Source: Lachnospiraceae bacterium (lineage in GTDB: Bacteria > Bacillota > Clostridia > Lachnospirales > Lachnospiraceae). From it: DNA of 64,000 bases. The DNA lies in the NCBI GenBank assembly GCA_910574865.1, contig CAJTDN010000009.1, forward strand, positions 62,001 through 126,000, in the 5' to 3' direction. The position numbers and the translations under genes are program-made. Below the pieces are notes generated by a model, which had not been told where the DNA came from, ran no database searches, and was given only the letters and a program-made list of their open reading frames with translations. Within the stretch, counting starts at the first letter, position 1, and each line of letters opens with the position of its first letter. Shown piece after piece: positions 1-8,273 of this stretch.

Positions 1-2
1 GC

Positions 3-284
3 AACGTCATCGTGGGCGAGGACGGCCAGATGACGGTGGTGGACTGGGCGCATGCCACGCAGGGGAACGCCAGCGCGGACGCGGCCATGACGTATCTCTT
101 GTTCGCCTTGAAGAGCCAGGAGGCGGCCGACTTGTATATGAAGCTGTTCTGCAAAAAGAGCGACACGGCAAGGCAGTACGTGCAGAACTGGCTGCCGATC
201 GTGGCGGCGGCGCAGCTTGCGAAGAACAACGAGCTGGAAAAGGAATTCCTCATGAAGTGGATTGACGTGGTGGATTTCCAGTAA
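3..284 (+). CDS. Aminoglycoside-phosphotransferase-like protein, C-terminal part
   Basis: The gene enters from outside the window and only its last 93 or so residues are seen. The motif GNVIV followed by VVDW matches the end of the catalytic loop and the metal-binding Asp of the APH/choline kinase-like fold, which phosphorylates small molecules. The frame stays open to the first base, so the GTG at 12 is not the true start. A terminator follows directly, so the gene ends its own unit. Family inferred from a short segment; substrate unknown. Confidence 0.6.
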   Translation, partial: NVIVGEDGQMTVVDWAHATQGNASADAAMTYLLFALKSQEAADLYMKLFCKKSDTARQYVQNWLPIVAAAQLAKNNELEKEFLMKWIDVVDFQ

Positions 285-312
285 AGAGAACGGCTTACAT
301 GATTTAAGAAAG

Positions 313-356
313 AACATCCCCGGTAGGATCTGGAGATCTTATCGGGGATATTTTTG
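313..356 (+). terminator. Rho-independent terminator
   Basis: An ATCCCCGGTAGGATCT arm pairs with AGATCTTATCGGGGAT with G-T wobbles and is followed by a T-rich stretch. It separates the phosphotransferase-like gene from the regulator downstream. Confidence 0.75.
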
Positions 357-395
357 TGTAAAATATACAAGATTGGATATTGGTGGAAAATTGAA

Positions 396-424
396 TTGAC
401 AAAGAATCAGAAATATTTGATAAT
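396..424 (+). promoter_or_regulatory. Sigma-A promoter of the GntR regulator
   Basis: TTGACA at 396-401 and GATAAT at 419-424 are separated by exactly 17 bases. The start lies about 60 bases upstream of the GntR gene, and the operator candidate immediately follows the -10 box. Confidence 0.75.
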
Positions 425-432
425 GATATCAT

Positions 433-459
433 AACTTGTAATACAGCTAACAATGACAA
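433..459. promoter_or_regulatory. Candidate GntR operator 1
   Basis: CTTGTAATACAGC followed by TAACAATGACAA is nearly the same as the sequence in front of the importer operon at 1278-1304. The core is half of the CTTGTA-A-TACAAG palindrome. It lies just after the -10 box, suggesting autorepression by the adjacent regulator. Inference from shared sequence and position. Confidence 0.55.
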
Positions 460-494
460 TAGTATAGTGCATCACAAGGAAGGAGGAGAGAAGA

Positions 495-1181
495 ATGGGA
501 ATTAAACCTATTCAGAAGGTAAATGTAGGAGAGCAGGTATATGAGCAGTTAAAACGTCTCTTGATTGAGGGGGAATGGGCTCCGGGAACGAAAATCCCGT
601 CGGAAAACGAACTGGCGGACATGTTTAATGTCAGCAGAATCACTGTTCGCCAGGCTCTTCAGAAATTAAACGCGCTGGGACTCTTGGAAACAAGATTCGG
701 TGAAGGGTCTTTTGTCAGAATCGTGGATGTCGGGGAGAGCATGAACAGCCTCATTCCGGTGATGTATCTGGGAGAACAGTCCGCGCAGGAAGTCTTCGAA
801 TTCCGGATGATTATAGAGACGGAATGCGCAAGACTGGCGGCAAGACGGGCGACTGTGGAGGATATCAAAGAGCTTAAGGAAACGCTGGAACGGATGGAGG
901 AATGTGAAAATAACCGGGACTTGAAGGCGTTCGGCGTTGCTGATTTGGATTTTCATTTCAAAATTGCGAAGATTACCCGAAACGCATTAGTGATTAAGAC
1001 GATAAGCATTTTGCAGGATGTTTTGGAAAGTTCCATGGATGACGTCATTGGCAAGATGGGATGCGAAAACGGTATTTTCTATCATAAGGAAATTATACAT
1101 GCTATAGAAGAGAAAGAAGAAGTGAAAGCGGCCAACACGATGAAAGAACATATTAAAAAGAATTACGAATATTTTAAATGA
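495..1181 (+). CDS. GntR/FadR-family transcriptional regulator
   Basis: A 228-residue regulator with an N-terminal winged helix-turn-helix (about residues 10-75, SENELADMFNVSRITVRQAL) and a C-terminal FCD ligand-binding domain. The FCD metal-site residues are visible in DLDFHF, FYHKEI and MKEHI. A strong GGAGGAG site precedes the ATG. FadR-type regulators typically repress sugar-acid operons and release DNA on binding a pathway acid. It has its own promoter, and the operator candidates at 433 and 1278 point to autoregulation and control of the importer operon. Its ligand is probably an intermediate of the cluster; that is inference. Confidence 0.88.
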   Translation: MGIKPIQKVNVGEQVYEQLKRLLIEGEWAPGTKIPSENELADMFNVSRITVRQALQKLNALGLLETRFGEGSFVRIVDVGESMNSLIPVMYLGEQSAQEVFEFRMIIETECARLAARRATVEDIKELKETLERMEECENNRDLKAFGVADLDFHFKIAKITRNALVIKTISILQDVLESSMDDVIGKMGCENGIFYHKEIIHAIEEKEEVKAANTMKEHIKKNYEYFK

Positions 1182-1240
1182 TGCCATATCGTTTTTGATT
1201 GTATAAAATGCACAAAAATATAGTGATTTCCTAAACATGA

Positions 1241-1269
1241 TTGACAAACCATGGCAATCATGTTATAGT
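1241..1269 (+). promoter_or_regulatory. Sigma-A promoter of the ABC importer/catabolic operon
   Basis: TTGACA (1241-1246), a 17-base spacer and TATAGT (1264-1269). The palindromic operator begins nine bases after the -10 box, over the expected transcription start. Confidence 0.78.
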
Positions 1270-1277
1270 TTATTCAC

Positions 1278-1304
1278 ACTTGTAATACAAGTAACAACTG
1301 ACAA
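1278..1304. promoter_or_regulatory. Candidate GntR operator 2
   Basis: Contains CTTGTA-A-TACAAG (1279-1291), a perfect 13-bp palindrome, plus the trailing TAACAA..TGACAA also found at 433-459. Its position over the transcription start fits repression of the catabolic operon by the upstream GntR protein. Confidence 0.62.
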
Positions 1305-1335
1305 GACTCAACAATCAAGATCGAGGAGGATGAAA

Positions 1336-2622
1336 ATGAAAGTGAAAAAGGTATTGAGCATGATGTTGGCAGGAGCTTGTGTCTTGGGAATGCTGTCGGG
1401 ATGCGGGAACAAGGATGACGGCGGGCAACAAGCGGGAGGAACGGTCGAGAACCCGGAGGAGATTAGCGCGGAACTGACCTTGTGGGACGCGTCTTGGAAC
1501 GAGAATATCACGCCGGGATTGATAGAAAAATTCAACGAGAAGTATCCGAACATCAAAGTCAATGTTGAATTCTTCCCGAGCGACGGTATGTCGGACAAGT
1601 ATTTGACCGCCCTTACCAGCGGAAATAGTGCGGATCTCCTAAGCGTCAACAACGAGTGGGTATCCACATTTGCAGTTGCAAAAGGAATTTTGAATCTGGA
1701 CGAGTACATTAAGGCGAATGACTACGACATGAGCGATTTCTATGACGGAGCCCGCGAAGGGGTCACGGTGAACGGTTCCGTTTACGCGTTACCATATAGG
1801 GCGGAGACTCATGGCATGTTTTATAACGTGGACTTGTTCAAGGATGCCGGATATAAGGAATTACCAGATACCTGGGAAGAGTTTGTTCCGATTGCACAGG
1901 AAATTACAAAAAGAAGTAACGGCGAGATAAAAGGAATCGCGATTCCGGGCGGTGAATGGGGAAATACTTCGTACCAATTGACCAACATGATTCTTTGCAG
2001 CGGCGGCAGCATCTTGAATGAGGATCATACGGAATGTATGTTGGACTCTGAAGAGGCAATACGTGCGGCGCAGCTTTTTGTGGATCTTTATAGGAAGTAC
2101 AACGTGGTTCCCGAAAGTATTATGGAGAATGACAATGCCGCCGGACGCACCCTTTTCGGTGAGGGCAAGGTCGCGGCGTTCATGTCCGGCGCATATGACA
2201 TTTCGGCGATACAAGGCATAGATCCGGATTTGAACATGGGGACGGGCCTGGTTCCGGTATTTGAAGGGGCGGAAAGAAATACGATTTTTGCAGGTTGGAG
2301 CACCGTGATTTCGGCAAAGACGAAGAACCCGGACGCGGCATGGTTATTGGCGGAATTCCTGGCATCCCCGGAGATTTCCGTTGAGTACTCCACCACTTTT
2401 TCAGCAAGAAAATCAATGGCGGATGCTGAAAAATACGCGAACGACCCGTTGCTTATCAACCTTTCAGAGGCAATCCAGTACGGGGAGCCATTGCCGGTGA
2501 TTCCGCAGCTGTCACAAATCCGGCAGATTATGTACGAGCAAATCCAGCTTGCGCTTTCCGGGGAAATCACTGCAGAAGAGGCCATGATAGAGGCGACGGC
2601 ACAGATAAATGAGATTTTATAA
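1336..2622 (+). CDS. Sugar ABC transporter substrate-binding lipoprotein
   Basis: A 428-residue family 1 extracellular solute-binding protein. A lipoprotein signal ends at Cys23 (LSGC lipobox) and a short Gly/Gln linker follows. The body has the usual LTLWDASW start and a WLLAEFLASPE motif near the end. The ATG at 1336 is preferred over 1330 because GGAGG at 1325-1329 is six bases upstream; in-frame codons back to 1237 overlap the promoter. It binds a sugar or sugar acid outside the membrane and delivers it to the two permeases that follow. Substrate not readable from sequence. Confidence 0.88.
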   Translation: MKVKKVLSMMLAGACVLGMLSGCGNKDDGGQQAGGTVENPEEISAELTLWDASWNENITPGLIEKFNEKYPNIKVNVEFFPSDGMSDKYLTALTSGNSADLLSVNNEWVSTFAVAKGILNLDEYIKANDYDMSDFYDGAREGVTVNGSVYALPYRAETHGMFYNVDLFKDAGYKELPDTWEEFVPIAQEITKRSNGEIKGIAIPGGEWGNTSYQLTNMILCSGGSILNEDHTECMLDSEEAIRAAQLFVDLYRKYNVVPESIMENDNAAGRTLFGEGKVAAFMSGAYDISAIQGIDPDLNMGTGLVPVFEGAERNTIFAGWSTVISAKTKNPDAAWLLAEFLASPEISVEYSTTFSARKSMADAEKYANDPLLINLSEAIQYGEPLPVIPQLSQIRQIMYEQIQLALSGEITAEEAMIEATAQINEIL

Positions 2623-2711
2623 CGAGGAAGGCCGTGGTCCCGGAAAGCAAACCGGGGCCATGGCGGTTCAGAGTCTGGGCGGTCATGGCATTACGACGAA
2701 GAAGGTGGAAA

Positions 2712-3602
2712 ATGAAGATTAAAAGTAGAAAACATCTTAAAAACAGCGGAGTTTTTTTCATAATGCCTGCATTATTGGTTGTTGCAGTAGTGATGCTTTT
2801 CCCGCTGCTTTACAATATTTCATTGAGTTTTTTTGAAAAAACAATATATAATCCGGACTGGACGTTTGTAGGCTTGGAGCAGTACCAAAAACTATTGACC
2901 AGCAAAACATTTTTGAATGCTTTGAAAAATACCGTGGTCTGGACGTTTTTCAGCGTATTGTTCCAGTTTTTTATCGGATTTATCTGTGCGCTTGTCCTAT
3001 CCCAGGAACGGGTGAAGTTCCGGGGGATATGGAGATGCCTGATCATGCTTCCGTGGGTCTTGCCGGCCATCATCGGCAGCATGGTGTGGAAGTGGATGTA
3101 CCATTCGGATTTTGGCATCCTGAATGAAATCCTGGTACGCGTCGGAATCATCGACAGCGCGCTGCCGTGGACGGGGAGCAGGGATCTGGCATTGATTTCG
3201 GCCATTATCGTGAACACATGGAAGATGTTCCCGCTGGTACTCATGTACATCGAGGCATCCCTGCAATCCGTGCCGAGGAGCTTGCAGGACGCGGCGGTCG
3301 TGGACGGCGCGAACGGCTGGGAGTGCTTCAAGGTGGTGACGTGGCCGCATATCGCCCCAACCTGCAAGACAGTGGTGCTGCTATTGACAATATGGACGTT
3401 GAACGCGTTTACATTCATTTATGTATTGACGGGCGGGGGACCGGGAACTTCGTCCCAAGTGTTGTCGATGTTTATCAATAAAGAGGCGTTTACGAATTAT
3501 AATTTTGGAAACGCGGCGACGGCAAGCACGATACTGTTTATCATTGTGGCCATTTTCAGCACGATTTATATACGTTCCACGATGGGAGGTGAGGAGAAAT
3601 GA
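2712..3602 (+). CDS. Sugar ABC transporter permease (MalF/UgpA type)
   Basis: A 296-residue inner-membrane permease with about six hydrophobic segments. The EAA loop that contacts the ATPase reads DAAVVDGANGWECFKVVTWP. An upstream GTG at 2634 would add 26 basic residues, but the ATG at 2712 begins a typical MKIKSRKHLKNSG N-terminus and has an AAGGTGG site. It overlaps the next permease by four bases. No ATP-binding subunit is encoded here, as is common for Firmicutes sugar importers served by a shared MsmK-like ATPase elsewhere. Confidence 0.88.
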   Translation: MKIKSRKHLKNSGVFFIMPALLVVAVVMLFPLLYNISLSFFEKTIYNPDWTFVGLEQYQKLLTSKTFLNALKNTVVWTFFSVLFQFFIGFICALVLSQERVKFRGIWRCLIMLPWVLPAIIGSMVWKWMYHSDFGILNEILVRVGIIDSALPWTGSRDLALISAIIVNTWKMFPLVLMYIEASLQSVPRSLQDAAVVDGANGWECFKVVTWPHIAPTCKTVVLLLTIWTLNAFTFIYVLTGGGPGTSSQVLSMFINKEAFTNYNFGNAATASTILFIIVAIFSTIYIRSTMGGEEK

Positions 3603-4441
3603 TCCGTAACAAGAAAACGGAGGCCGTGAAAACGGTTTTGACGTATGTGTTTTTGACGGTCATGGTGGTCATATCCGTATTCCCGATTGTATGGATGCTC
3701 GACTCCTCATTGAAAGGAAGTTCGGAAATATATAGCTCGCCACCGACATTTACCATTCATGAAGTGACCATGGAAAATTATGTGCGCGTGTTGTTTGACA
3801 GTGGGATTCCAAGAGCGTTTTTAAACAGCGTCATCGTGTCTGTGACGGCGACTTTGACGACTCTTACGTTGGGTTGCCTTGCAGGTTACGGGTTTTCCAG
3901 ATACCGGTTTAAGGGAAGGAGAATGTTGTATGTAGGGCTCTTGTACGGACAGATGATGCCGGCGGTCGTATTGATTATCCCGGTATATCTGGTGTTTTCC
4001 AAAATCGGGTTGATAGATTCTTATTTTTCATTAATCTTGCCGGACGTGGCGATTACCGTTCCATTGGCAACGTTGATGCTGAAAAGTTTTTTTGACGGCG
4101 TTCCCGTGGAACTGGAAGACGCGGCGAGGATTGACGGGGCGTCGAAACTGGGGATTTTATGGAAGATTATCATTCCCATTGCAAAACCCGGCCTGGTGTC
4201 GGTGGCGATTTATACGTTTTTGTCCACCTGGGAGGAGTTTATTTTCGCGTTGAATTTGACAAATTCGTCAAGCATACGGACGCTGCCGATTGCGATCAAC
4301 ATGTTCAAGGGCGAGTTCATTATCGACTGGGGCGCGATTATGTCGTCCGGAGCCGTGATTTCGCTGCCGGTTATTTTGTTATTTGTACTTTGTAACAAGG
4401 CATTTGTTAAGGGACTTTCCGAAGGCGGCGTGAAAGGGTGA
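3599..4441 (+). CDS. Sugar ABC transporter permease (MalG/UgpE type)
   Basis: A 280-residue partner permease with six predicted membrane segments. Its EAA motif ELEDAARIDGASKLGILWKI lies in the cytoplasmic loop. The start overlaps the previous stop (ATGA), indicating translational coupling. With the binding protein and MalF-type permease it forms the membrane core of the importer feeding the downstream enzymes. Confidence 0.88.
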   Translation: MIRNKKTEAVKTVLTYVFLTVMVVISVFPIVWMLDSSLKGSSEIYSSPPTFTIHEVTMENYVRVLFDSGIPRAFLNSVIVSVTATLTTLTLGCLAGYGFSRYRFKGRRMLYVGLLYGQMMPAVVLIIPVYLVFSKIGLIDSYFSLILPDVAITVPLATLMLKSFFDGVPVELEDAARIDGASKLGILWKIIIPIAKPGLVSVAIYTFLSTWEEFIFALNLTNSSSIRTLPIAINMFKGEFIIDWGAIMSSGAVISLPVILLFVLCNKAFVKGLSEGGVKG

Positions 4442-4531
4442 TGGTGCCGCGTTACACTTTGAATCACCACTCTGGATGCCGGGAAGGGGTACATTGGTTT
4501 TACACTAATTTTATAGAGGAGGAATTTTAAG

Positions 4532-4966
4532 ATGATAGTGAAGGGATTGGCGCACACCGCGTTGAACGTGGCGGACATGGAGAAATCCATCGCGTTTTAT
4601 TGTGACGTTTTAGGATTTAGGAAGGCATTTGAGATGGCGGACCCGCAGACCGGAAAACCTTGGATTGTGTATCTGTACGCGGGCGGGGGCCAGTTTATCG
4701 AATTGTTTTATGGTGGCGTGAATTATACGGAGTATTCCAACGACAATATCGGGTTTTCCCACCTGTGCTTCGAGGTGTCCGACATCAACGCGATCGCGGA
4801 CAAGATTACCGGGGCGGGACTGGAACTTGACAGGCCGGTGAAATTCGGGATTGACAATAACTGGCAGTGCTGGGTACGAGATCCCGACCGCAACCGCATC
4901 GAGCTGATGCAGGTGGGGGAGGATTCTCCACAAGTCAAGTTTTTGAAGGGACTGCAAGGTGAATGA
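4532..4966 (+). CDS. VOC (glyoxalase/epimerase) family protein 1
   Basis: A 144-residue vicinal-oxygen-chelate protein made of two beta-alpha-beta-beta-beta modules. All four metal-ligand positions appear occupied: His in LAHTALNV, Glu in FIELFYGG, His in FSHLCFEV and Glu in RIELMQ. AGGAGGAA precedes the ATG. VOC enzymes catalyse isomerisation, epimerisation or ring opening at a metal-bound oxygenated carbon. It is the first enzyme after the importer, so it probably acts on an early intermediate; the reaction is unknown. Confidence 0.8.
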   Translation: MIVKGLAHTALNVADMEKSIAFYCDVLGFRKAFEMADPQTGKPWIVYLYAGGGQFIELFYGGVNYTEYSNDNIGFSHLCFEVSDINAIADKITGAGLELDRPVKFGIDNNWQCWVRDPDRNRIELMQVGEDSPQVKFLKGLQGE

Positions 4967-4967
4967 G

Positions 4968-5447
4968 ATGGAAAACAAAACCGGGAGAGACAGAATCGTA
5001 AAGATTGGCATCGTGGTGGACGACATCGAAGAGGCAGCGAAGCATTATAATGCCATTTTCGACTTGAAAGAGGAAGCGGTGGTTCGTTACCCGAATCCGG
5101 ACAGGCGGCCGGTGGCCGGGGCTTATAAGAAAATGCGGGGCGAGACGGTAAACCCGAAACTGAAATCTTTGATTGTCAATCTGGAACCCATTTATTTGGA
5201 GATCCTGGAACCGGCGGACGACGAGCCGAGCCCGTGGAGGGAGTATCTGGAAAAGTATGGTCCGGGCGTGTGCTTCATTTCGTTCTATATTGACGGGTTT
5301 GAAGAGCAGGTTGACCTGATGGAAAAAGGCGGGTATCCGATGTCGTTCGTGGAGGAAAAGATGTTTGAACGCTACGCGTATTTTGAGACGCAAGGCAAGC
5401 TGGGCGTTACCGTGGAATTCAAAGAAAGAAAGCCACGAGAGATTTGA
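4968..5447 (+). CDS. VOC family protein 2, apparently lacking two metal ligands
   Basis: A 159-residue VOC-fold protein. The ATG at 4968 is chosen over a GTG at 4959 because AAGGTG lies six bases upstream; it starts one base after the previous stop. The first His position reads KIGIVVDD and the third reads CFISFYID, so two of four usual metal ligands are missing, although Glu in YLEILEP and VEFKE remain. The strand pattern is close to VOC protein 3 (6551). It may be non-catalytic, a binding partner, or use a different metal geometry. Confidence 0.72.
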   Translation: MENKTGRDRIVKIGIVVDDIEEAAKHYNAIFDLKEEAVVRYPNPDRRPVAGAYKKMRGETVNPKLKSLIVNLEPIYLEILEPADDEPSPWREYLEKYGPGVCFISFYIDGFEEQVDLMEKGGYPMSFVEEKMFERYAYFETQGKLGVTVEFKERKPREI

Positions 5448-5566
5448 GCCGACAAGAGGCGGATGGCCGGGGCGGGTCTGGGTTGTCCGGGGGAGTGGCA
5501 AAGGCGGACTTAAGCTACTCGGAGACGGATGGCAAAGGGCGGGGCGTTTTATGCAGGAGGAGAATC

Positions 5567-6268
5567 GTGAGGATATTGATAACGGGAGCGGGGCAGGGGC
5601 TGGGCTGCCACATCGCGGCGGCCGCCCTCGCCCGTGGGAACAAGGTTTTGGCGGCGGTGCACTCTCTTCCGCGCGTTTCGGAAGAAATGCAAGGACTTCA
5701 GGGACGGTATCGGGAGAAAATCGAGGTTTTCGAAATGGATGTGTCCGATGAGGAAAGCGTGCGAAAGGCGCGAAAGATGTTACAAGGGCAGGGAAAGGCT
5801 CTGGACGGTATCGTCAATAACGCGGCAATCATGGTGGAGCGGGAAAAGACCATCGAGGACCTGGACTTGTCCGCGATGCGCTCGTCCTTTGAAGTCAACA
5901 CCATCGGGCCGATGCGGGTCGTGCAGCAGTTCCTGCCGATGCTGTATCGCGGTAATAAGCAGGTTATCGTAAATATTTCATCGGAGGCCGGAACCATCAT
6001 TAACGCGTTCGCGACCAATTATCCATACAGCATGTCGAAAACCGCGTTAAACATGTTTTCGGAGCGGCTACGGGAGCATTTGCGGGAGAAGGACATCCGG
6101 GTGTATGCGGTGCATCCCGGTTGGATGCGGACGAACATGGGAGGCGTGGACGCGCCCGCGGACCCGCGGGATATCGCGGCGGGAATAGTGGACATCTTGG
6201 AGCGGAAGAAAAAGATTTATTCGAAAATTGCCTTTATTGATTCCACGGGCAGGCCGATGCCGTTGTAG
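5567..6268 (+). CDS. Short-chain dehydrogenase/reductase
   Basis: A 233-residue SDR. The GTG at 5567 is preferred because AGGAGGA lies five bases upstream and the protein then begins MRILITGAGQGLG, with the TGxxxGxG nucleotide motif at the expected N-terminal place. NNAA follows, then an active-site Ser in NISSEAG and the YSMSK catalytic Tyr/Lys. An in-frame extension to 5444 lacks domain character. NAD(P)-dependent oxidation or reduction of a cluster intermediate is likely. The gene ends just before the 101-bp repeat array. Confidence 0.82.
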   Translation: MRILITGAGQGLGCHIAAAALARGNKVLAAVHSLPRVSEEMQGLQGRYREKIEVFEMDVSDEESVRKARKMLQGQGKALDGIVNNAAIMVEREKTIEDLDLSAMRSSFEVNTIGPMRVVQQFLPMLYRGNKQVIVNISSEAGTIINAFATNYPYSMSKTALNMFSERLREHLREKDIRVYAVHPGWMRTNMGGVDAPADPRDIAAGIVDILERKKKIYSKIAFIDSTGRPMPL

Positions 6269-6272
6269 GTAT

Positions 6273-6537
6273 AAGGAATGCGGAGTACATTCGCACGTAA
6301 GCGCCCGAAGGACAGGCGCTAAGTGCTTATAGTAAGGAAACTCCGCATGACTAGGCTCGTGGAGGACCTCGCCAAGGAATGCGGAGTACATTCGCACGTA
6401 AGCGCCCGAAGGACAGGCGCTAAGTGCTTATAGTAAGGAAACTCCGCATGACTAGGCTCGTGGAGGACCTCGCCAAGGAATGCGGAGTACATTCGCACGT
6501 AAGCGCCCAAAGGACAGGCGCTAAGTGCTTATAGTAA
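6273..6537. repeat. Tandem 101-bp structured repeat, about 2.6 copies
   Basis: Copies begin at 6273, 6374 and 6475 (AAGGAATGCGGAG); the third stops at the start of the next gene. Copies 1 and 2 look identical and copy 3 differs by CCCAAAGG instead of CCCGAAGG. Each unit holds a GCGCC...GGCGC hairpin, and ACTCCGCAT of one unit can pair with ATGCGGAGT of the next. The period is not a multiple of three, so it is not coding. It lies inside the operon, so it would be transcribed. Confidence 0.9.
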
Positions 6538-6550
6538 GGTGGAGAAGAAA

Positions 6551-7006
6551 ATGAGTGAAAAAGAGTGGTGTAAAAAACAAGCGGTACATGTAGCGGTTGT
6601 AGTTGATGACATTCAAAGTGTGTTAGAAAATTATTGCAGGCTTTTTCAGATGGAGATGCCGAAGGTCAAGATGACCGGGGCGCCCGAAGAGGCAAAGGTG
6701 ACATATCGGGGAATGCCGACGCCGGCCAGGGCGAAGCAAGGCTTTTTGCGGTTTGGAAACTTGCGGGTCGAGTTTTTGGAGCCGGATGAGAAGGACAGCA
6801 CGTGGCGGGAATATTTGGACAAGCATGGTAACATTGTCCATCATGTTGCCTTTGACGTGGAAGATATGGACGAGGCGGTATCCGTATTGGTGTCGCAAGG
6901 GATGCCGGTGGTTCAGGATGGTTCTTATAATGGCGGGAAATATGCATATGTAGAAAGTGAAAACAAACTGGGAGTCATGCTGGAATTACTCCAAAATGAT
7001 AAGTAG
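6551..7006 (+). CDS. VOC family protein 3 (methylmalonyl-CoA epimerase-like)
   Basis: A 151-residue VOC protein. The ATG at 6551 is preferred over GTG 6539 because GGTGGAG at 6538-6544 acts as its ribosome site. All four ligand positions are filled: His in AVHVAVVV, Glu in VEFLEP, His in VHHVAFDV and Glu in MLELLQ. The WREYL(D/E)K(H/Y)G stretch is shared with VOC protein 2, so these two are paralogues. The ribosome site starts where the 101-bp repeat ends, so the array forms its 5' flank. Reaction unknown; an epimerase or isomerase of a keto-sugar acid is plausible. Confidence 0.8.
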   Translation: MSEKEWCKKQAVHVAVVVDDIQSVLENYCRLFQMEMPKVKMTGAPEEAKVTYRGMPTPARAKQGFLRFGNLRVEFLEPDEKDSTWREYLDKHGNIVHHVAFDVEDMDEAVSVLVSQGMPVVQDGSYNGGKYAYVESENKLGVMLELLQNDK

Positions 7007-7075
7007 CAGAACAAGAAAGGTTGCCATGAGCGTTCCATGGGAACGAATAGTGACCGGGAAGAGGGCGTTGGAAGG

Positions 7076-8260
7076 ATGAAAAGAACAAAAATCGGCCTGA
7101 TAGGTTGCGGAGTGATTGCGAATACGTATGCCAGAAACTTCGGGAAATTTTATCAGAAGCTGGATTTGGCGGCTTGCGCGGACATGTTACCCCAAAAGGC
7201 AGAGCAGTTTGCCAAAGACTACCATATCGCGCGGGTATGTACGGTGGAAGAATTGTTTGAGGATTCGGAGATAGAAATCGTTTTGAACCTGACGATTCCG
7301 AGAGCGCATTATGAACTGAACAAGAAAGCGATTTTAAACGGGAAACACGTATACTGCGAGAAGCCGCTGGCATTGTCCGTAAGGGAGGCAGTAGAGCTGC
7401 AGCGGTTGGCGGAAGAGCGCCATGTGATGGTTGGTTGTGCGCCGGACACGTTTTTGGGTTCCGCGCTTCAGACTTGCCGAAAGCTGATAGATGATGGCTG
7501 GATTGGAAAGCCGGTGGGGGCAACCGCCAATATGATGAACCATGGGGCGGAAACATGGCATCCGAATCCGGACTTTTATTATTTGTCAGGCGGCGGTCCG
7601 CTTTTGGACATGGGGCCGTATTACATTACCGCGCTGGTATCTTTGCTGGGACCGGTAAAAGAGAGCGTTTGTCTGCGGACAATGGGTATGGAAGAGAGAC
7701 CGATTTACAGTATGCCGAGGCGCGGGGAGCGGATGAAGGTGGAGGTTCCCACCCATTATGCGGGGGCGCTGCGGTTCGAAAACGGTACGGTGGCCAATAT
7801 GAATATGAGCTTTGACACATGGCTTTCCGGACTGCCCAAGTTAGAGATTTATGGAACGGAAGGGACGATGATTGTTCCCGACCCGAACAAATTCGGCGGG
7901 GAAGTGCGGGTAATCAGAAGCGAGTCTTTGATTGACGAGATTGACGGGCTTCCGAATTCAGAGGCGGTAGGGCGGCTTAGCAGGCCCCAGATGTGGGAGA
8001 AATGTATGGTGATGCCGCACATGTTCCGCCAGCCGGACATGAATATGAGGGGAATCGGGCTTTTGGACATGGCATGTGCCATTGAAAACCAATGTGAAAA
8101 CCGCGCCGGCGTAAAGATGGCATGCCATGTGACCGAGGTCATGGAGGCGATGCATGTGGGCGAGGGACTCATGAAAATGCAGACGAGCTGCGAAAGACCG
8201 CGACCGTTGCCGGCAGGGTTCGCGTATACCTCGACGGACGCGGAGCGTTCGCCGGCGTGA
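7076..8260 (+). CDS. Gfo/Idh/MocA family oxidoreductase
   Basis: A 394-residue NAD(P)-dependent sugar dehydrogenase. The Rossmann start IGLIGCGVIANTY follows an ATG at 7076; a longer in-frame start at 7037 would add 13 residues of no domain character. The EKPLAL motif supplies the conserved active-site Lys, and the C-terminal half is the beta-sheet substrate domain. Such enzymes oxidise ring hydroxyls of sugars, often at C3, or inositol-like substrates. Between VOC protein 3 and the dehydratase, it probably prepares a keto intermediate. Confidence 0.85.
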   Translation: MKRTKIGLIGCGVIANTYARNFGKFYQKLDLAACADMLPQKAEQFAKDYHIARVCTVEELFEDSEIEIVLNLTIPRAHYELNKKAILNGKHVYCEKPLALSVREAVELQRLAEERHVMVGCAPDTFLGSALQTCRKLIDDGWIGKPVGATANMMNHGAETWHPNPDFYYLSGGGPLLDMGPYYITALVSLLGPVKESVCLRTMGMEERPIYSMPRRGERMKVEVPTHYAGALRFENGTVANMNMSFDTWLSGLPKLEIYGTEGTMIVPDPNKFGGEVRVIRSESLIDEIDGLPNSEAVGRLSRPQMWEKCMVMPHMFRQPDMNMRGIGLLDMACAIENQCENRAGVKMACHVTEVMEAMHVGEGLMKMQTSCERPRPLPAGFAYTSTDAERSPA

Positions 8261-8273
8261 TGAGGAAAAATGT

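Noticed and set aside
6319-6510. Minus-strand ORFs through the 101-bp repeats
   Set aside because: The period is not divisible by three and no ribosome site exists; they are by-products of the repeats.
6273-6537. CRISPR array
   Set aside because: Units are 101 bp with no spacers between them and no cas genes are near.
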